Source: Papilionanthe hookeriana x Papilionanthe teres (taxonomy: Eukaryota; Streptophyta; Magnoliopsida; Asparagales; Orchidaceae). From it: DNA of 64,000 nucleotides. Numbering within the stretch: the first letter of the stretch is position 1; each line of letters opens with the position of its first letter. Positions 42,247 to 55,595 of this stretch are shown here, piece by piece. The notes beneath the pieces are model-generated. The model was not told the origin of the DNA. It saw nothing but the letters and a program-made list of their open reading frames with translations, and ran no database searches. Made by a program: the position numbers and the translations under genes. The stretch spans positions 15,509,310 through 15,573,309 of the forward strand of contig CM040430.1 in the NCBI GenBank assembly GCA_022702705.1, given 5' to 3'.

Positions 42247-45200
42247 AATTGAAATTTTTGAAGGAGTTTAATGATTTAATTTTAGTTTAATGATTAAGTC
42301 TTTTAATATTTTAAATTTGAGTTATCATTTTAATTAAGAGTTGAATATTAATGAGATGATTAAATTTAGGGATTTTTAAATTAAAGAATAAATCTCTTCC
42401 TAATAATATCCCTATTTTAATAATTCCAATTTTATTATTCTTCCAATTTTAATTAATTATTTAATTAAGGTTTAATCATTTTAAATTGCTCAATGAGTTT
42501 CTATCCTTTAATTATTTAAATTTCAATCATCCAAATCAGATTAGGATCAAATATTTTACTTGTTAATTTTTTTATTAAACCTAAAGTTTTAATTAAGGAT
42601 TAAAGTTTTAATTACCATTTTGCTCTTTAAGCTTAATAATTTCATAACCCACTAAATTGAACTCAAATGGACTTGAAATTTTTATGTGACTTCACTCATA
42701 TGTCAATAAAGACATGAGAGGAGAAAATGTGATTTTTCTGTACTTAATTTATTTATATAATTATTTTTAGTGGAAAATAGAGATTTTCAAGGAAAATTTG
42801 ATAACATGACCAAGGGAAAGTTTCTGTCCTTAAGAAAATTAGGGGACATTCCTAATGACCAGAGGACCACTTGGACTAATTTTGGTGATTTTTTTAATTA
42901 TATTATTTTTATTATAATTATTTTAAGCTCTGGAGTATTAATTAATTTAAAAATAAAATATAAGTTAAAAAATGAATTTTATAATTTTTAAAATTCTCTC
43001 TGATATCAAGGTTTCCAGAGAACCAAATTTTACAATTTTCTGATTTTTCTTTGATTTATTATAATTATTTTAGTGAAAATGCTAGAAAATACATTTTTTT
43101 AATTTTAAAATTACCCTAGAGCTTTAAAATTTAATATCTCACTAAAAAGACCTAGGAAAAATATGGGATTTGTTCCTAAGTGATTAAAATTCAAAATGTG
43201 ACATTTTGGTGAATTTTATTATTTTTGTGATTTTTATTATTTTTTAATTATTAAAAATATTAAAATAATATTAAAAATCAACTTTTTTAGAAAATTGAAA
43301 TTTTAATTTTCTTAAATTCTCCTGATATCAGAGAGACTCCAAAACCAATTTGGTGAATTTTTGAAAAATATTTTGAAAGTTATGAATTTTTAAAGTTCAA
43401 AATGACTAAGTGGCTTAATCAACCCAATTAGTGGGGCTAACCAAGTCCAATTGACCTCAAATTTTTATGGTGGGTTCCTCTGATCCTAAAGGTCAGTGGA
43501 GAATTGATTTCAAGTCAATTTGATGTATGGTTAGTTCTAATTAATTAGAGACCTATTTTGGGTGTTTAAGCAAATTAGGGTTGTCTAAAATGAACTAACT
43601 CAAAACCTATTTTTCCTAGGGTTCTCTGGTCATAAGGAACATCACCAAATTTTCCTAGAATTTATTTCACAACATGCTAATTTTTGAAATTAAAATACTT
43701 AAAACAGCAACATGCATTTGAAAAATCAATAACTTTTCACAGAGATGGCCTCTGACCTTGGAAAATTCAGGGAATGTTCCCAAATTCAGAGGCTTCAAAA
43801 GCCCTATGGTCTCATGCCATGGTGAATTGTATGAATGCATGGAGAATTAAAACAATGCAGGGAGTAAATAATTAATTAAAAATAAAATACTGGACAAATT
43901 TAATTAATTTCTTTTCCACATTATTCTCCTCTGTTCACTGAGCAAGAGGGTATTTTCATTTTATTTTTATGATTTTCCTACACAAAGTTATGAATTTTTG
44001 AAGTTTAGGGAATTAAATAAATAGAAAATACCCCTAATTTTCTACTTATCCACGCGGCGCCAGCGAAACATCGGCAGCTCCGAAGTGCCGCGTGGCGCGC
44101 TCCCATTCGACGCCGCCATCCGCGTCAGCGCTCCCGGGACCCGCAGTATCGCTCCGTCCTCTGATCCGACGCGATCCTGGCCGTCCGTCCGCGCGTGTAT
44201 TAAATGGACGGCATCCGTTCATCGTCCCCAAGTGTCCTCACCCGAGAGCCGTCCACACTAAATCCTTAATATCTCACTCGATACTCAATGGATTTTTATG
44301 TTCTTATGCTCTATGGATTCGTCTTGGAGAGAAGAACACATCTATACGGTTATCATGCATTGAAATTAAGGCGTTTGAAATGGAGAATCTCCAGAAGCTC
44401 GGGATAAAGAATTAGTTCATACCTTTGCTCAGAGAAGTGTGGCTTCGATCTGAGAGTTGTTGCACCTTCGATTGGATCTCAGCAAGCTCCGGATGAAGTC
44501 TCCTGAGTCTGCGGTGAATCGTCTAGATGTGATTTCGACCAAGCCCGATCACAAAGCTTGGAGGCTGGAGCAACTGGGTGGCCTGGAGATGGGGCTTTTG
44601 CTGGGGGACACCTTCCCTTGGTCTGGTGAAGGTGTAGAACCAATCAATTTGAGGATTGATCCACTCGTGGAGAAGTGTCCTCGGTTTTGGGTGGAATTTC
44701 AACTCCGAAATCGAGCTCACGAGAGAAGAAATGGCGGGGAATCTCACCGGGGATCAAGTGCTCGTGTGTGGGGAGGAGTCCGGAACAATTTTGGCGCAGT
44801 TTCGGTAAGGTCCGGTTCAGCACCTCTTCATGGCCGAGAGGGTGAGGGGTTTAAACAGGAGAGGGTGGAGGGCCTCCCGGGGAAGTTAGGGCTTGGGATC
44901 GGCCTGCTCGGTGAGGAGAAGAACGGCCATGGTGACCACTAGGCATGGGGCGGCTCAGCAAGGGAGAATTCCAAAGTCTGGCTCCTCCCAAGGTCTCGGC
45001 CATGGTGTTTTCCGGCGGCTCGGTGGTCGGCCGGCCGAGCACCTGGTCACCATTTTGTTCGAGTGGGTCGGGGCTGGGGTTTGGTGCATTCAATTGAGGT
45101 TTGACATGTGTAAAGTGGTTGAATCAAAGTAGAAAGGGAAGGGGCTATTTTAGCTTATTTTGGTCAACCCATGCAAATGGGTTGGGTGCACCTCCCCAAG

Positions 45201-47212
45201 ACTCGGTTTTAGTCGAGGAAGTCGGTGGGTCAATCTCCCATGTGTGGTGGAGTCTCCATCAAGGATTAGGTGGCAAAGCATGGTTTAGAGTGTGACATGC
45301 TTAAGGTAAAAAAGGGTTTAAGAAGGATTAGGAAAGGACTCCCTCTTCTTGCCATAAATGGACTAATGACAAGTCAAAGCCCTCATGGCTTCATGTGGCT
45401 TGTCTATAGGCTTGCATGGCTTGCATTCGGTTTGAAAAAAGTTGACTTGTTTCATGAAAAAAAGGTTTTAGAAATATTTGACATTTAGGGGGTAATTTGG
45501 CATGAGGCTTAATTTGGAATTATTTGATGATTTGATTAGAACTTAGGGAATGGCTTTGATTAAATGGGTGGCAAATGGAAATGTCATGTGGGCTTTAGGC
45601 CGATTTTGGGCTTTTGTATTTGGTGGAAATGGGCTTTTAGGAAGGTTTAGGGAAGTGGGCTTTTAGGTTTGAAAATGAATTTATGGATAGAAATTTTGTA
45701 AAGAGGTTGGGCCAAATAATTGTTGAGTTTGGTTTAGGGATGTGTCATGAGTAATTTGAAATAGATTTAAGGTGGTTTGGGTTTGAATTGGGTTGAACTT
45801 GGGTTTATTTGGTAAATGGGCCAATGTAGGTCAAATTGGGCTAACTTGGGCCAATGTTGGGCTAGGGTTGAAATTGATGTAAAATAAATGTTGGGAAATG
45901 TTTATGGGAGTGTTTCAAAGAGGTTTTGGCTTTGGTTGGGTTTTGATTTTGAGGTTTGGGCCTATTTGGGTTAGGTTTGGGTTTAGGTCAAAATTGGGCT
46001 TTTTGATTTTAGGTTAAATTTGAGTGGGGTTTGGATAAAAATCTTGGTCAAATCATGTTAGTGTTTTGTTTATGGGGATGTTAAGGAAGGTTTAGAAAAG
46101 ATTTGGGGTTAATTGGAGTTGAATTGGGTGAGTTTGGGTTAAGTTTGGATCATGGGTCCAAATTGGGCTTTAAGGCCAAAAGTGAAATTGGATCCAAATG
46201 TCAATCAAATTAGGCTTGGATTTGGTCTAGATTGGTGTTGGGGATGTTGAATTGAAGTTTAGAATTGAATTGGACTAGAATTTAGGTCAATTGGGTAGGT
46301 TAGGTTTGACATTGGGTTTACTTTAGGCTAAAATGAGTCAAATTGGGGGTTTTGACAAAAGTGGGGTAAATTGACAAAATTGGCCCATGGTGTAGTTGAA
46401 CAAAATGAAATTAGGAATATTTGGGATTTTCTGGAATTTTCTGGGAATTTTCTGAATTTTTGGATTTTTTGGCTAGGAGGGGTATTTTGGGTATTTGGAG
46501 GGTATTGGGAGGTATTTTTGGAATTTTTGATATTTTTGGGTATGGATGATCAATTTGAGTGATGTGGAAATGTTTGGGAATGATTTTGGAGAATTTTGGG
46601 TGATTTGGAAATTTTTGAGAAATTTGGGCTATTCAGGGCTTCGGGTAGGTTAGCGGGTGTTGGGTCCCGGGGGTCAAAAATTGAAAATTTGGAAAATTGA
46701 AAATTTGGAAAATTGAAGATTGGGTGGATGTAAGTGGCAAGAAGTCATTTTGGTTGAGCCATGAAGCCATATCAAGCCCATATGAGCCATGAAGGGACTC
46801 ATCTGAGGCATCCACTATGTTGTTCCTAACCCTCTTAGCCGAGGGCTTAGGGGTTAAGGACCATCCATGTGAATCACCTACATGAGTCAGGAGGTCAAGT
46901 TGGGTATGGGTGTAGTTTTAGGAGGTGTGTGTGAAAATGTAGTGTATAGGTGTAGTATGTCAGCCCCTTCACCAGACCAGGCCACCCAGGGCAGTCCTAA
47001 GGCCAAAGAGTCCTATAGGAACTCATCCTTTAAACTTCCACATTTGATTTCAACCCTCTAGGTGATTAGGGGTCTATAGTCAAGTTTGTGGAGTTTGCAG
47101 GGAGTTTAGAAATAGTTTGAATTTCTAAAAGTTGGGTCTTAATTCTAGTCCTCTAAGATAGTCAAAGGAAAAGCCTAAGGCTAGATCCTAAGTACTAAAG
47201 AGAAGAAGAGAA

Positions 47213-47233
47213 GACCTCATCAAAAATGAGGTC
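47213..47233. repeat. Terminal hairpin of LTR copy B
   Basis: Arms GACCTCAT and ATGAGGTC, perfect complements around CAAAA, four bases from the LTR end. Confidence 0.85.
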
Positions 47234-47242
47234 AACAAAAAT

Positions 47243-48147
47243 TAAACTAAATTAAATGGAGGATGCGCAGAAGCTCGGCAGGAAGACAGAGCTCATACCT
47301 TGGTTCTGAGAGGTGAAGCCTCAATCAGAAATGCTCGGCACTTTCGTTGTAGTCCAAGGAGGCTAGGGATGAAGCCTGGAGCTGTGGTGAAATGCCTAGC
47401 CTTGACTTCCACGAGCCCGATCACAAAGCTTGGAGGCCGGAACAACTCGGGTGGCCTGGAGAGGGGGCTTTCACTGGGGAACTCCTTCTCTACCTCTGGT
47501 GAAGGTGTGGGAAGAATTAATTTGGATTTGATGAAGTTTCAGAGGGTGTCCTGTTTCTGGCCTGATTTTTAGCTGAGAAATTGAACTCAGCTGGGGGGAT
47601 TCATGGCAGGAGAGCTATGGGGTTCTTCTTCTCTAGGCTGGGAGAAGCTCTGGGAGTGATTTGGTAAGGTTTTGTTGAGAAAAATTTCAACATCTTTCAG
47701 CACCTTTCTCATGGCCGAGAAGAGGTGTTTAAATGGCCAGGGCCATTGGGCTGAGCTAGTGGCTCGATCGGTGGGTGGATTCCACCGCTTAGGTGGAGGG
47801 CGATGGAGCTCCAAAGTTCGATTTGGCTGAGGTGGCCAATTGGGTGAGTTTGGGTTTGTTTCACTTGGTGGTGGCTCTCAGTTTTGACCCCCTACAGCGG
47901 TTAGGCCGGACGGCAAGGACAAAGGAGCTGGCCATGGGTCAGGTCAACCAAGGAGTAGGGTTTAATGGTGATAAACCAGGCAAGGGGGGATTTCGGGTGA
48001 GGCAAAAGAGGATTTGTTCATTTAAGGGAAGAGATCCCTTAAAATGGGGAACCTTTGGTCCATGGCTCACTTAGCTTAGGCTAGGTGGATCTAGGGTGGT
48101 TCCTATGGTTTACTTAGTGGCTGCGGATAGGTTGATTTAGCCACACC
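47243..48147 (-). mobile_element. Continuation of LTR copy A after copy B
   Basis: 47257-47720 resumes the sequence at the point where A broke (ATGGAGGATGCGCAGAAGCTC here, against ATGGAGAATCTCCAGAAGCTC in B at 44380). It keeps AGCCCGATCACAAAGCTTGG, GGTGGCCTGGAGA and CTCATGGCCGAGA. From about 47730 it is not alignable by eye, so A may be variable here or have joined other DNA before copy C interrupts at 48148. Confidence 0.65.
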
Positions 48148-51100
48148 TGTACGGATTATTTTTAGGTTGAGTGTTGTATTTTTGAAAAGATGTCTCCTAC
48201 AGAAATTGTCGGCGAATTTTTAATTTAATTTAAATAAATAATTTGAAAAGTAGTATTTGATTTTGAAAATAATTTTAAATTTGAAAATTTTAAGATATGA
48301 AATCAAACTGATCTCACATCCCGAATAGTTTATATAAACGAGCACCGCATCACAAACCGTGTATCTACCCCGAAGAATAGACACACTGCTTGATGATAGG
48401 GCTCAATTAAATAAACTAAAAGATTTGTGACATCCGTTCGGTCTGCGAACCAATTTTATAAGCCGACAAGTTCCCCTGCTTAATATAAATGAATTAAGTA
48501 GGGTTTATATTACCTGGGTTCTTAAAATTCCCTATAAGGGCAAGCCCCAATAGTTAATTATATCTTAAGTGACGGGAATCACCTAAGAAAACTCTCGATA
48601 ATAATCAGTAATTCTGCTCTCAAGAATTTCAAAGTTTAAGTTTTCAAAGGATTGAATTTTGGAATTTCAATAGGGAATGGATCAAATTTGGAACATTTTG
48701 TTTTGAGAATTCAAAGGAAGAAAAGTAGGAGAAATTACAGATTCGAAGCGAACTTCGGTAATTTTCCGACTATCCTATTGTTTGGCTTGAATTTAGGAAA
48801 GTCCTAATGTTTATTTAATGTTTTGATCTTGCCAATTTTAATTAATTAGGACTTATGTTCGTATGACAAAATCATACAAATAGTCTTGAAGATGTGAGGA
48901 TTTATGTTGTATCAGACAACTACCTCGGAAATCCTAAGACCGGTTAGGGCTTAATTTACATAATATGATCATGCAAATGCCTAACGAAAAGTTGAGGATT
49001 TATGTTGCACTAGGCAAACTACCTAGAAGTCCTATGGCTCGGTTATTTAATTCTAAGAAAGTTTTGTTGAAGTAGACTCAGGTTTTGATGATGACGATGG
49101 CCGTGCTGCCCACCATGCTCCGAGCTCCTTGTTGTTGCAGAGGTTTAGTTTTAGAAGTCATAAATCAGGAGATGAGAAAAGTGTTTTGGTTTAGAGAAAT
49201 TCTTAATTTCCAAATGTTTTTTTTATGTTTTAATTAAAACAAATCTTAAAGTTGATTATAACAACACCGGTTAAGATCCCACGGTTCCATCCTTCCGGCA
49301 TCGTTATTTTTATCGGATTCACTTGGTCCAGATGAATTTGCTAAACTCAACTAAATGAGTTCCACACTTTCATTTAGACCGTGGGAAATCCTGTTAGCAA
49401 CACGTAGGTTACATCATCCGAGGTATTCCCGATCATCCAACAAGACGTTTTAATTTAGTTGTAATTGCAGATTTGTGTTCTGTTTGTGATTAAATTTTGA
49501 GTTATTTTATATTTTGAAATGTTGTGGCGGTGAATTTTATCTTGTAATGACTTTTAATTTAGTTTTGGTTTCAGTTTTAGGGACTATCCTAAAAGTGTGG
49601 GTTTTCATGCAACAGTTGTTTATCATGCAAGAAAAGTAAGTGCGATGCGATTAAATAAATTGCAATAAGGTAAAACTAAGCTGCACTTAAACACAATTTA
49701 GAATATTTAAGCATTTAGAACAAGTTCCCAGGTAAAACTAAGGGAAGGGTTATGGTTTTCTACCAAGTTCCTAATCCTATAGCTAGTCATCTCCTATGAC
49801 GTCTAGGTTCTTGTGTTTTGGTTTGAGGACGATTTTCTTCATCAAAGAATAATTAAGTTCAGTTGTTCTTATAAACATCCTATCATATTGAGAAAGTGTT
49901 TAAGAAGAATCTTAAACATCTTTTCAATATTGCTAGAATTGTTTTAAGTCCAAATGAATTTAATCATACAAATGAATTAATCGTCCGGGAATTCAAGTTT
50001 TGTTGTTATCTTACTCGAGTGAACTAGGACATTTGAATATCCTATGAGGGAAGTAACATTTCATTTAACGTTCTGTTTAGGAGTTATGACAACAAAAGCT
50101 TTCGAGGGCAAATTGATGTTCAAATGGTTTATGATTTAATTTCAGTTAATGGGTTTAAATTTGGAATAATGTTCAAGTTGTTTTATTTTTGAATTTCTTT
50201 ATGTCTTAGGTGATGTTATTTTTAATTCAATTTAATTTAACTTTAATTTAATTTAATTTGGTTTAGTTTTAATTTTAATTTAATTTAATCTAATTTTAAT
50301 TTTAACTTGATTCTATTATTTAATTTAATTTAATTTAATATAATTTGATTTGATATGATTTAATTTAATTTAATTTAATTTAATTTAATTTAATTTAATT
50401 TAATTTAATTTAATTTAATTTAATTTGATTTAATTTAATTTTTAATTTAATTTAGTTTAAATTTTAATTTAATTTAATTTTATTTGATTTAATTTAATTT
50501 AACTTAATTTAAATTTTAATTTAATTTTTTTTTAATTTTAATTTAATATTTTATTTGTTTTTATGTTTTAAAGATGATTTAATTTTAATTATTAAAGTAT
50601 TAATTTAATTGAAAATTTTAAAAGGATTTAATTTAAATAATTTAACTTTTAATTTAATTTAATGATTAAGTCTTTTAGTATTTTAAATCTTAAATTTGGA
50701 TTATCATTTTAATTAGGAATTAAATATTATTGAGATGATTAATTTAGTGATTCTTAAATTAAAGAACAAATCTCTTCCTAATAATATCCCTATTTTAATA
50801 ATTCCAATTTTATTATTCTTCCAAATTCAATTAATTATTTGATTAAGGTTTATTTTAATTATTTTTAAATTGTTTAATAGGTTTCTACCCTTATCATTCA
50901 AATTTCAATCATCCAAATCAGATTAAGATCAAATATTTTACTTTTTAATTTTATTAAGCCTAAAGTTTTAATTTAAGGTTAAAATTTTAATTACCATTTT
51001 GCCCTTCAAGCTTAATAATTTCATAACTCACTAAATTGAGCTTAAATGAACTTGAAATTTTTATGTGACTTCACTCATATGTCAATGAAGGCATTAGAGG

Positions 51101-54100
51101 AGAAAATGTGATTTTTCTGTATTTAACTTATTTATGTAATTATTTTTGGTGGAAAATAAGAATTTTCAAGGAAAATTTAATAACATGACCAAGGGAAAGT
51201 TTCTGTCCTTAAGAAAATTATGGGACATTCCTAATGACCAGAGGACCACTTCGACCAATTTTGGTGATTTTTTGAATTATATTATTTTTATTATAATTAT
51301 TTTGATTTTTGGAGTATTAATTAATTTAAAAATAAAATAAAGGTTAAAAAATGAATTTTATATTTTTCAAAAATCTCTCTGATATCAAGGAAATCAGAGA
51401 ATCAATTTTTACAATTTTCTGATTTTTCTTTGATTTATTAGAATTATTTTAGTGGAAATGCTAAAAAAATACATTTTTTTTTAATTTTAAAATTACCTTA
51501 GGGCTTTAAAATTTAATCTCATTATAGAGACTTAAGAAAAATATGGGGTTTGTTCCTAAGTGATTAAAATTCAAAATGTGACATTTTGGTGAATTTTATT
51601 ATTTTTGTGATTTTTATTATTTTTTAATTATTAAAAATATTAAAATAATGCAAAAAATCAACTTTTTTATAAAATTGTAATTTTAATTTTCTTAAATTCC
51701 TCTGATATCAGAGAGGCTCCAAAACCAATTTGGTGAATTTTTGAAAAGTATTTTGAAAGTTATGAATTTTTAAAGTTCAAATTGGCTAAATGTTTTAATC
51801 AACCCATTTGGTAGGCCTAACCAAGTCCAATTGACTTCAAATTTTTATGGTGGGTTCCTCTGATCCTAAAGGTCAGTGGAGAATTGATTTCAAGTCAATT
51901 TGATGTATGATTAGCTCTAATTAATTAAGGAGCTATTTTGGGTGTTTAAGCCAATTAGGGTTATTCCAAGTGGATTAATTCAAAACCTATTTTTCCAAGA
52001 GTCCTCTGGTCATAAGAAACATCCTCAAATTTTCCTAGAATTTATTTCACAACATGGTAATTATTGGAATTAAAATATTCAGAATAGTGACCTAGAATTG
52101 AAAAATCAATAACTCTAAAATTCGGGGAATGTTCCCAAATTCAGAGGCTTCAAAAGCCCTATGGTCTCATGCCATGGTGAATTGTATACATGCATGGAGA
52201 ATTAAAAATGTGCAGAGAGTAATTAAATCATTAAAATAAAATACTTGATGAAATTAAGTGATTCCTTTTCCACATTATTCTCCACTGTTCACTGAGCAAG
52301 AGGGTATTTTTATTTTATTTTTCTGATTTTCCTACACAAAGTTATGCATTTTCCAAGTTCTAGTAATTAAATAAATAGGAAAAATAACCTAATTTCCTAC
52401 TTATCCACGCGGCGCCCTGTCATCCTCGGCATCTCCGAACGGCCACGCGGCGCGCTCCCATTCGACGCCGCCTTCCGACTCAGCGCCAGGCGGCCCGCGG
52501 TTCACGTATCATCTCCTGGTCCGACGCCATCTGAGCCGTCCGTCCGCGCATGTATTGAATGAACGACATCCGTTCATCGTCCCCAAGCCTCCTAGCCCGA
52601 GAACCGTCCATCTTCTAGGTCTAAGTTCTCACTCGATACTTGACCAAATTTAATGTTCTTATACTCTATGGATTCGTCTCGAGAAGACGAACACATCCAT
52701 ATGGTTAATGTGGCATGAAATTGACTCAATAAAAATGGAGAATGTTCAGAAGCTCGGGAAGAAGAATGAGACCATACCTTTGCTCAGAGAAGTGTGGCTT
52801 CGATCTGAGGGTTGTGTCACCTTTGATTGCGTCCAAGCAAGCTCCAGATGAAGTCTCCTGGCCTGGTGAATTGTCTAGATAGGATTTCGACCACAGCCGA
52901 TTACAAAGCTTGGAGTCTGGAACAGATGGGTGGCCTGGAGAGGGGGCTTTTGCTGGTGGACTTCTTCCCTTGGTCTGGTGAAGGTGTACGATCAATCAAT
53001 TTGGGGATTGGTCCACTGTGAAGAAGTGTCCTGGTTTTTGTGCTTGAAGTTTGAACTCAAAATTGAGCTCGACTCGGAGGAATTGGGGCTAGAATCCAGT
53101 GGGAATCAAGTGCTCTATGTGTAGAGAGTGGTCTGGAATGATTTTGGCAGAGTGTCCTTAAGGTTGGTTCAGCACCTCTTCCATGGCCGAGAGAGGTGGG
53201 GTTTAAATAGAGATGGCTGGAGGCTCTCCCAGGGGGAGTTAGGGCTTGGGATTAGCTGCTCTGGTGAGGAGAAGAACATCCATGGTGGCTATTGGGCATG
53301 GGGCAACTCAGCAGGTGAGAATTCCAAGCTTGGGCTCACATGATGCTCTCGGGTGTGGTGTTTTCCGGCGGCCTGGTGGTCGGCCGGCAGGCAAGGGTCA
53401 CCATCTTGACCAGGGAGGTCAGGGCTTGGCAATGGTGAAGTCAATTGGGCTTGGACATGTGTAAAGTGCTTGGATTAAAATGGTATGGGGGAGAGGCTAC
53501 TTTGGCTTTATTTGGGTCAACCCATCCTTTTGGGCTAGGTGCACCACCCAAGGCCTGGTTTTGGGCTGAAAAGAGTCACTTGGGTCAGCTGCCATGGAGT
53601 GGTGAAGTCTCCATCCATGGTGAGGTGGCTAAGCATGGTTTAGTGTGTGACATGTTTATGGTTAAAATGGCTTAATGAAGGATTAGGAAAGGGGGCCATC
53701 CTTTTGCCATTAATGGCTTGGTCACATGTCAAACCTTCCATGGCTTCATGTGGCTTGTCCATGGCTTGCATGTGGCTTCATTTGGCTCATCCTTGACTTA
53801 GGAAAAGTGGATCCATTTATATGAAAAAGGAATTTGGAGATTTTGGAAATTTAGTGAAAAATTTAGATGGTGCTTGATTTAGGTTGATTTGATGATTGAT
53901 TTGGGACTTAGGAATTGATCCCAATTAAAGGGATGATGAGAAGGAATTGTCATGTGGGCTTTGGGCTTTTGGATTTCACTTTGGATGGGCTTTCAAGATG
54001 GTTTAGAGAGTGGGCTTTTAGATTTCCAAACAAATTTTAGGATGAAAATTTTGCAAAGGATTGGATCCAATAAATGTTGAATTTAATTTAGGAATGTTTC

Positions 54101-55590
54101 ATGAATGATTTGGAATAAATTTGAAGTGGTTTGGGCTTGAATTGGGTTGGATTTGGACCTCTTTGGTAAATGGGCCAATGTATGTCAAATTGGGCTAACT
54201 TGGGCCAATGTTGGGCTAGGGTTGAAATTTATGTAAGATAAATGTTGGTAAATGTTTATGGGAGTGTTTCAAAGAGGTTTTGGCTTTGGTTGGTTTTGAT
54301 TTTGGGGTTTGGGCTTATTTGGGTTAGGTTTGGGTTTAGGTCAAAATTATACCTTTTAGCTTTGGGTTGAATTTTAGTTGGGTTTGGGTCTAAATTTTGG
54401 GTAAATCATGTTAGTATTTTGTTTGTGGGGATGTTAAGGAAGGTTTAGAAAAGTTTTGGGGTTAATTGGAGTTGAATTGGGTTAGTTTGGGCTAAGTTTG
54501 GGTCATGGGTCCAAATTGGGCTAAAAAGGGGCTTTAATGCCTAAAGTGAAATTGGATTCAAATGTCAATCAAATTAGACTTGGATCTGGTCTATATTGGT
54601 GTTGGGAATGTTAAATTGAAGTTTATAATTGAATTGGACCAGAATTTGGGTCAATTGGATAGGTTTGGTTTGACAATGGGTTCACTTTGGGTTAAATGGG
54701 TCAAATTGGGGGTTTTGACAAAAGTGGGGTAAATTGACAAAATTGGCCCATGGTGTAGTTAACAAAAATGAAATGGAGAATATTTGGGATTTTTTGGAAT
54801 TTTCTGGGAATTTTCTGAATTTTTGGATTTTTGGGTCAAGAGGGGTATTTTGGGTATTTGGAGGGTATTGGGAGGTGTTTTTGGAATTTTTGGTATTTTT
54901 GGCTATGAATGATCAATTTGGGTAATTTGGGAATGTTTGGGATTAGTCTTGAGGAATTTTGGGTGATTTGGAAATTTTGGAGGATTTGGGTAATTTCAAG
55001 GGTTTTGGGCAGGCTGGCGGGTGTAGGGTCCCGGGGGTCAAAAATTGAAAATTTGCAAAATTGAAGATTGGGTAATTGTAAGTGGAATGAAATCATTTGG
55101 TTGAGCCATGAAGCCATATCAAGCCCACATGAGCCATGAAGGAACTCATTTGAGGCATTCACTATGTTGTTCCTAACCCTCTTAGCCAAGGGCTTAGGGG
55201 TTAAGGATCATCCATGTGAATCACCTTCATGAGTCAGGAGGTCAAGTTGGGTATGGGTGTGGTTTTAGGAGGTGTGTGAAAGTGTAGTGTATAAGTGTAG
55301 TGTGTGTGTAGGTCAGCCCTTCACCAGACCAGGCCACCTGTAGGCAGTCCTAAGGCCAAAGAGTCCTATAGGAACTCATCCTTTAAACTTCCACATTTGA
55401 TTTCAACCCTCTAGGTGATTAGGGGTTTACAATCAAGTTTGTGGAGTTTGCAGGGAGTTTAGAAGTGGTTTGAATTTCTAAGTGGTGGGTCCCAGTTCTA
55501 ATCCTCTAGGATAGTCAAAGGAAAAGCCTAAGGCTAGATCCTAAGTACTAAAGAGAAGAAGAGAAGACCTCATCAAAAATGAGGTCAACA
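48148..55590 (-). mobile_element. Solo LTR, copy C (7.44 kb), with perfect target duplication
   Basis: The ends are TGTACGGATTATTTTTAGG and ATGAGGTCAACA in plus sense, flanked on both sides by ACACC (48143-48147 and 55591-55595). This fixes the boundaries and the terminal TG...CA. It has the same block order as copy B, including a TTTAA array (50221-50530), the GC-rich block (52405-52610), and the hairpin GACCTCAT/ATGAGGTC at 55566-55586. No coding region is attached: it is a product of LTR-LTR recombination. Confidence 0.92.
50221..50530. repeat. (TTTAA)n array in LTR copy C
   Basis: Imperfect pentamer repeats corresponding to those at 41931-42246, with different interruptions. The array existed before B and C separated and has changed length since. 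Confidence 0.9.
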
Positions 55591-55595
55591 ACACC

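Larger units (their letters stand above)
39818..47237 (-). mobile_element. Solo LTR, copy B (7.42 kb), nested in copy A
   Basis: The ends are TGTCCGCACTATTTTTAGG and ATGAGGTCAACA in plus sense. It is flanked by GAAAT (39813-39817) and AAAAT (47238-47242), a 5-bp target duplication with one change. The sequence on both sides continues copy A, so B inserted into A. No PBS, coding region or tract is attached. Many features match copy C over the full length. ORFs inside (for example 44457-44942) are not shared in frame with C and are not taken as genes. Confidence 0.85.

Noticed and set aside
44092..45295. Several plus-strand ORFs in LTR copy B
   Set aside because: They are not conserved in frame in copy C (52800-53680) and lie in the GC-rich block and its flank.
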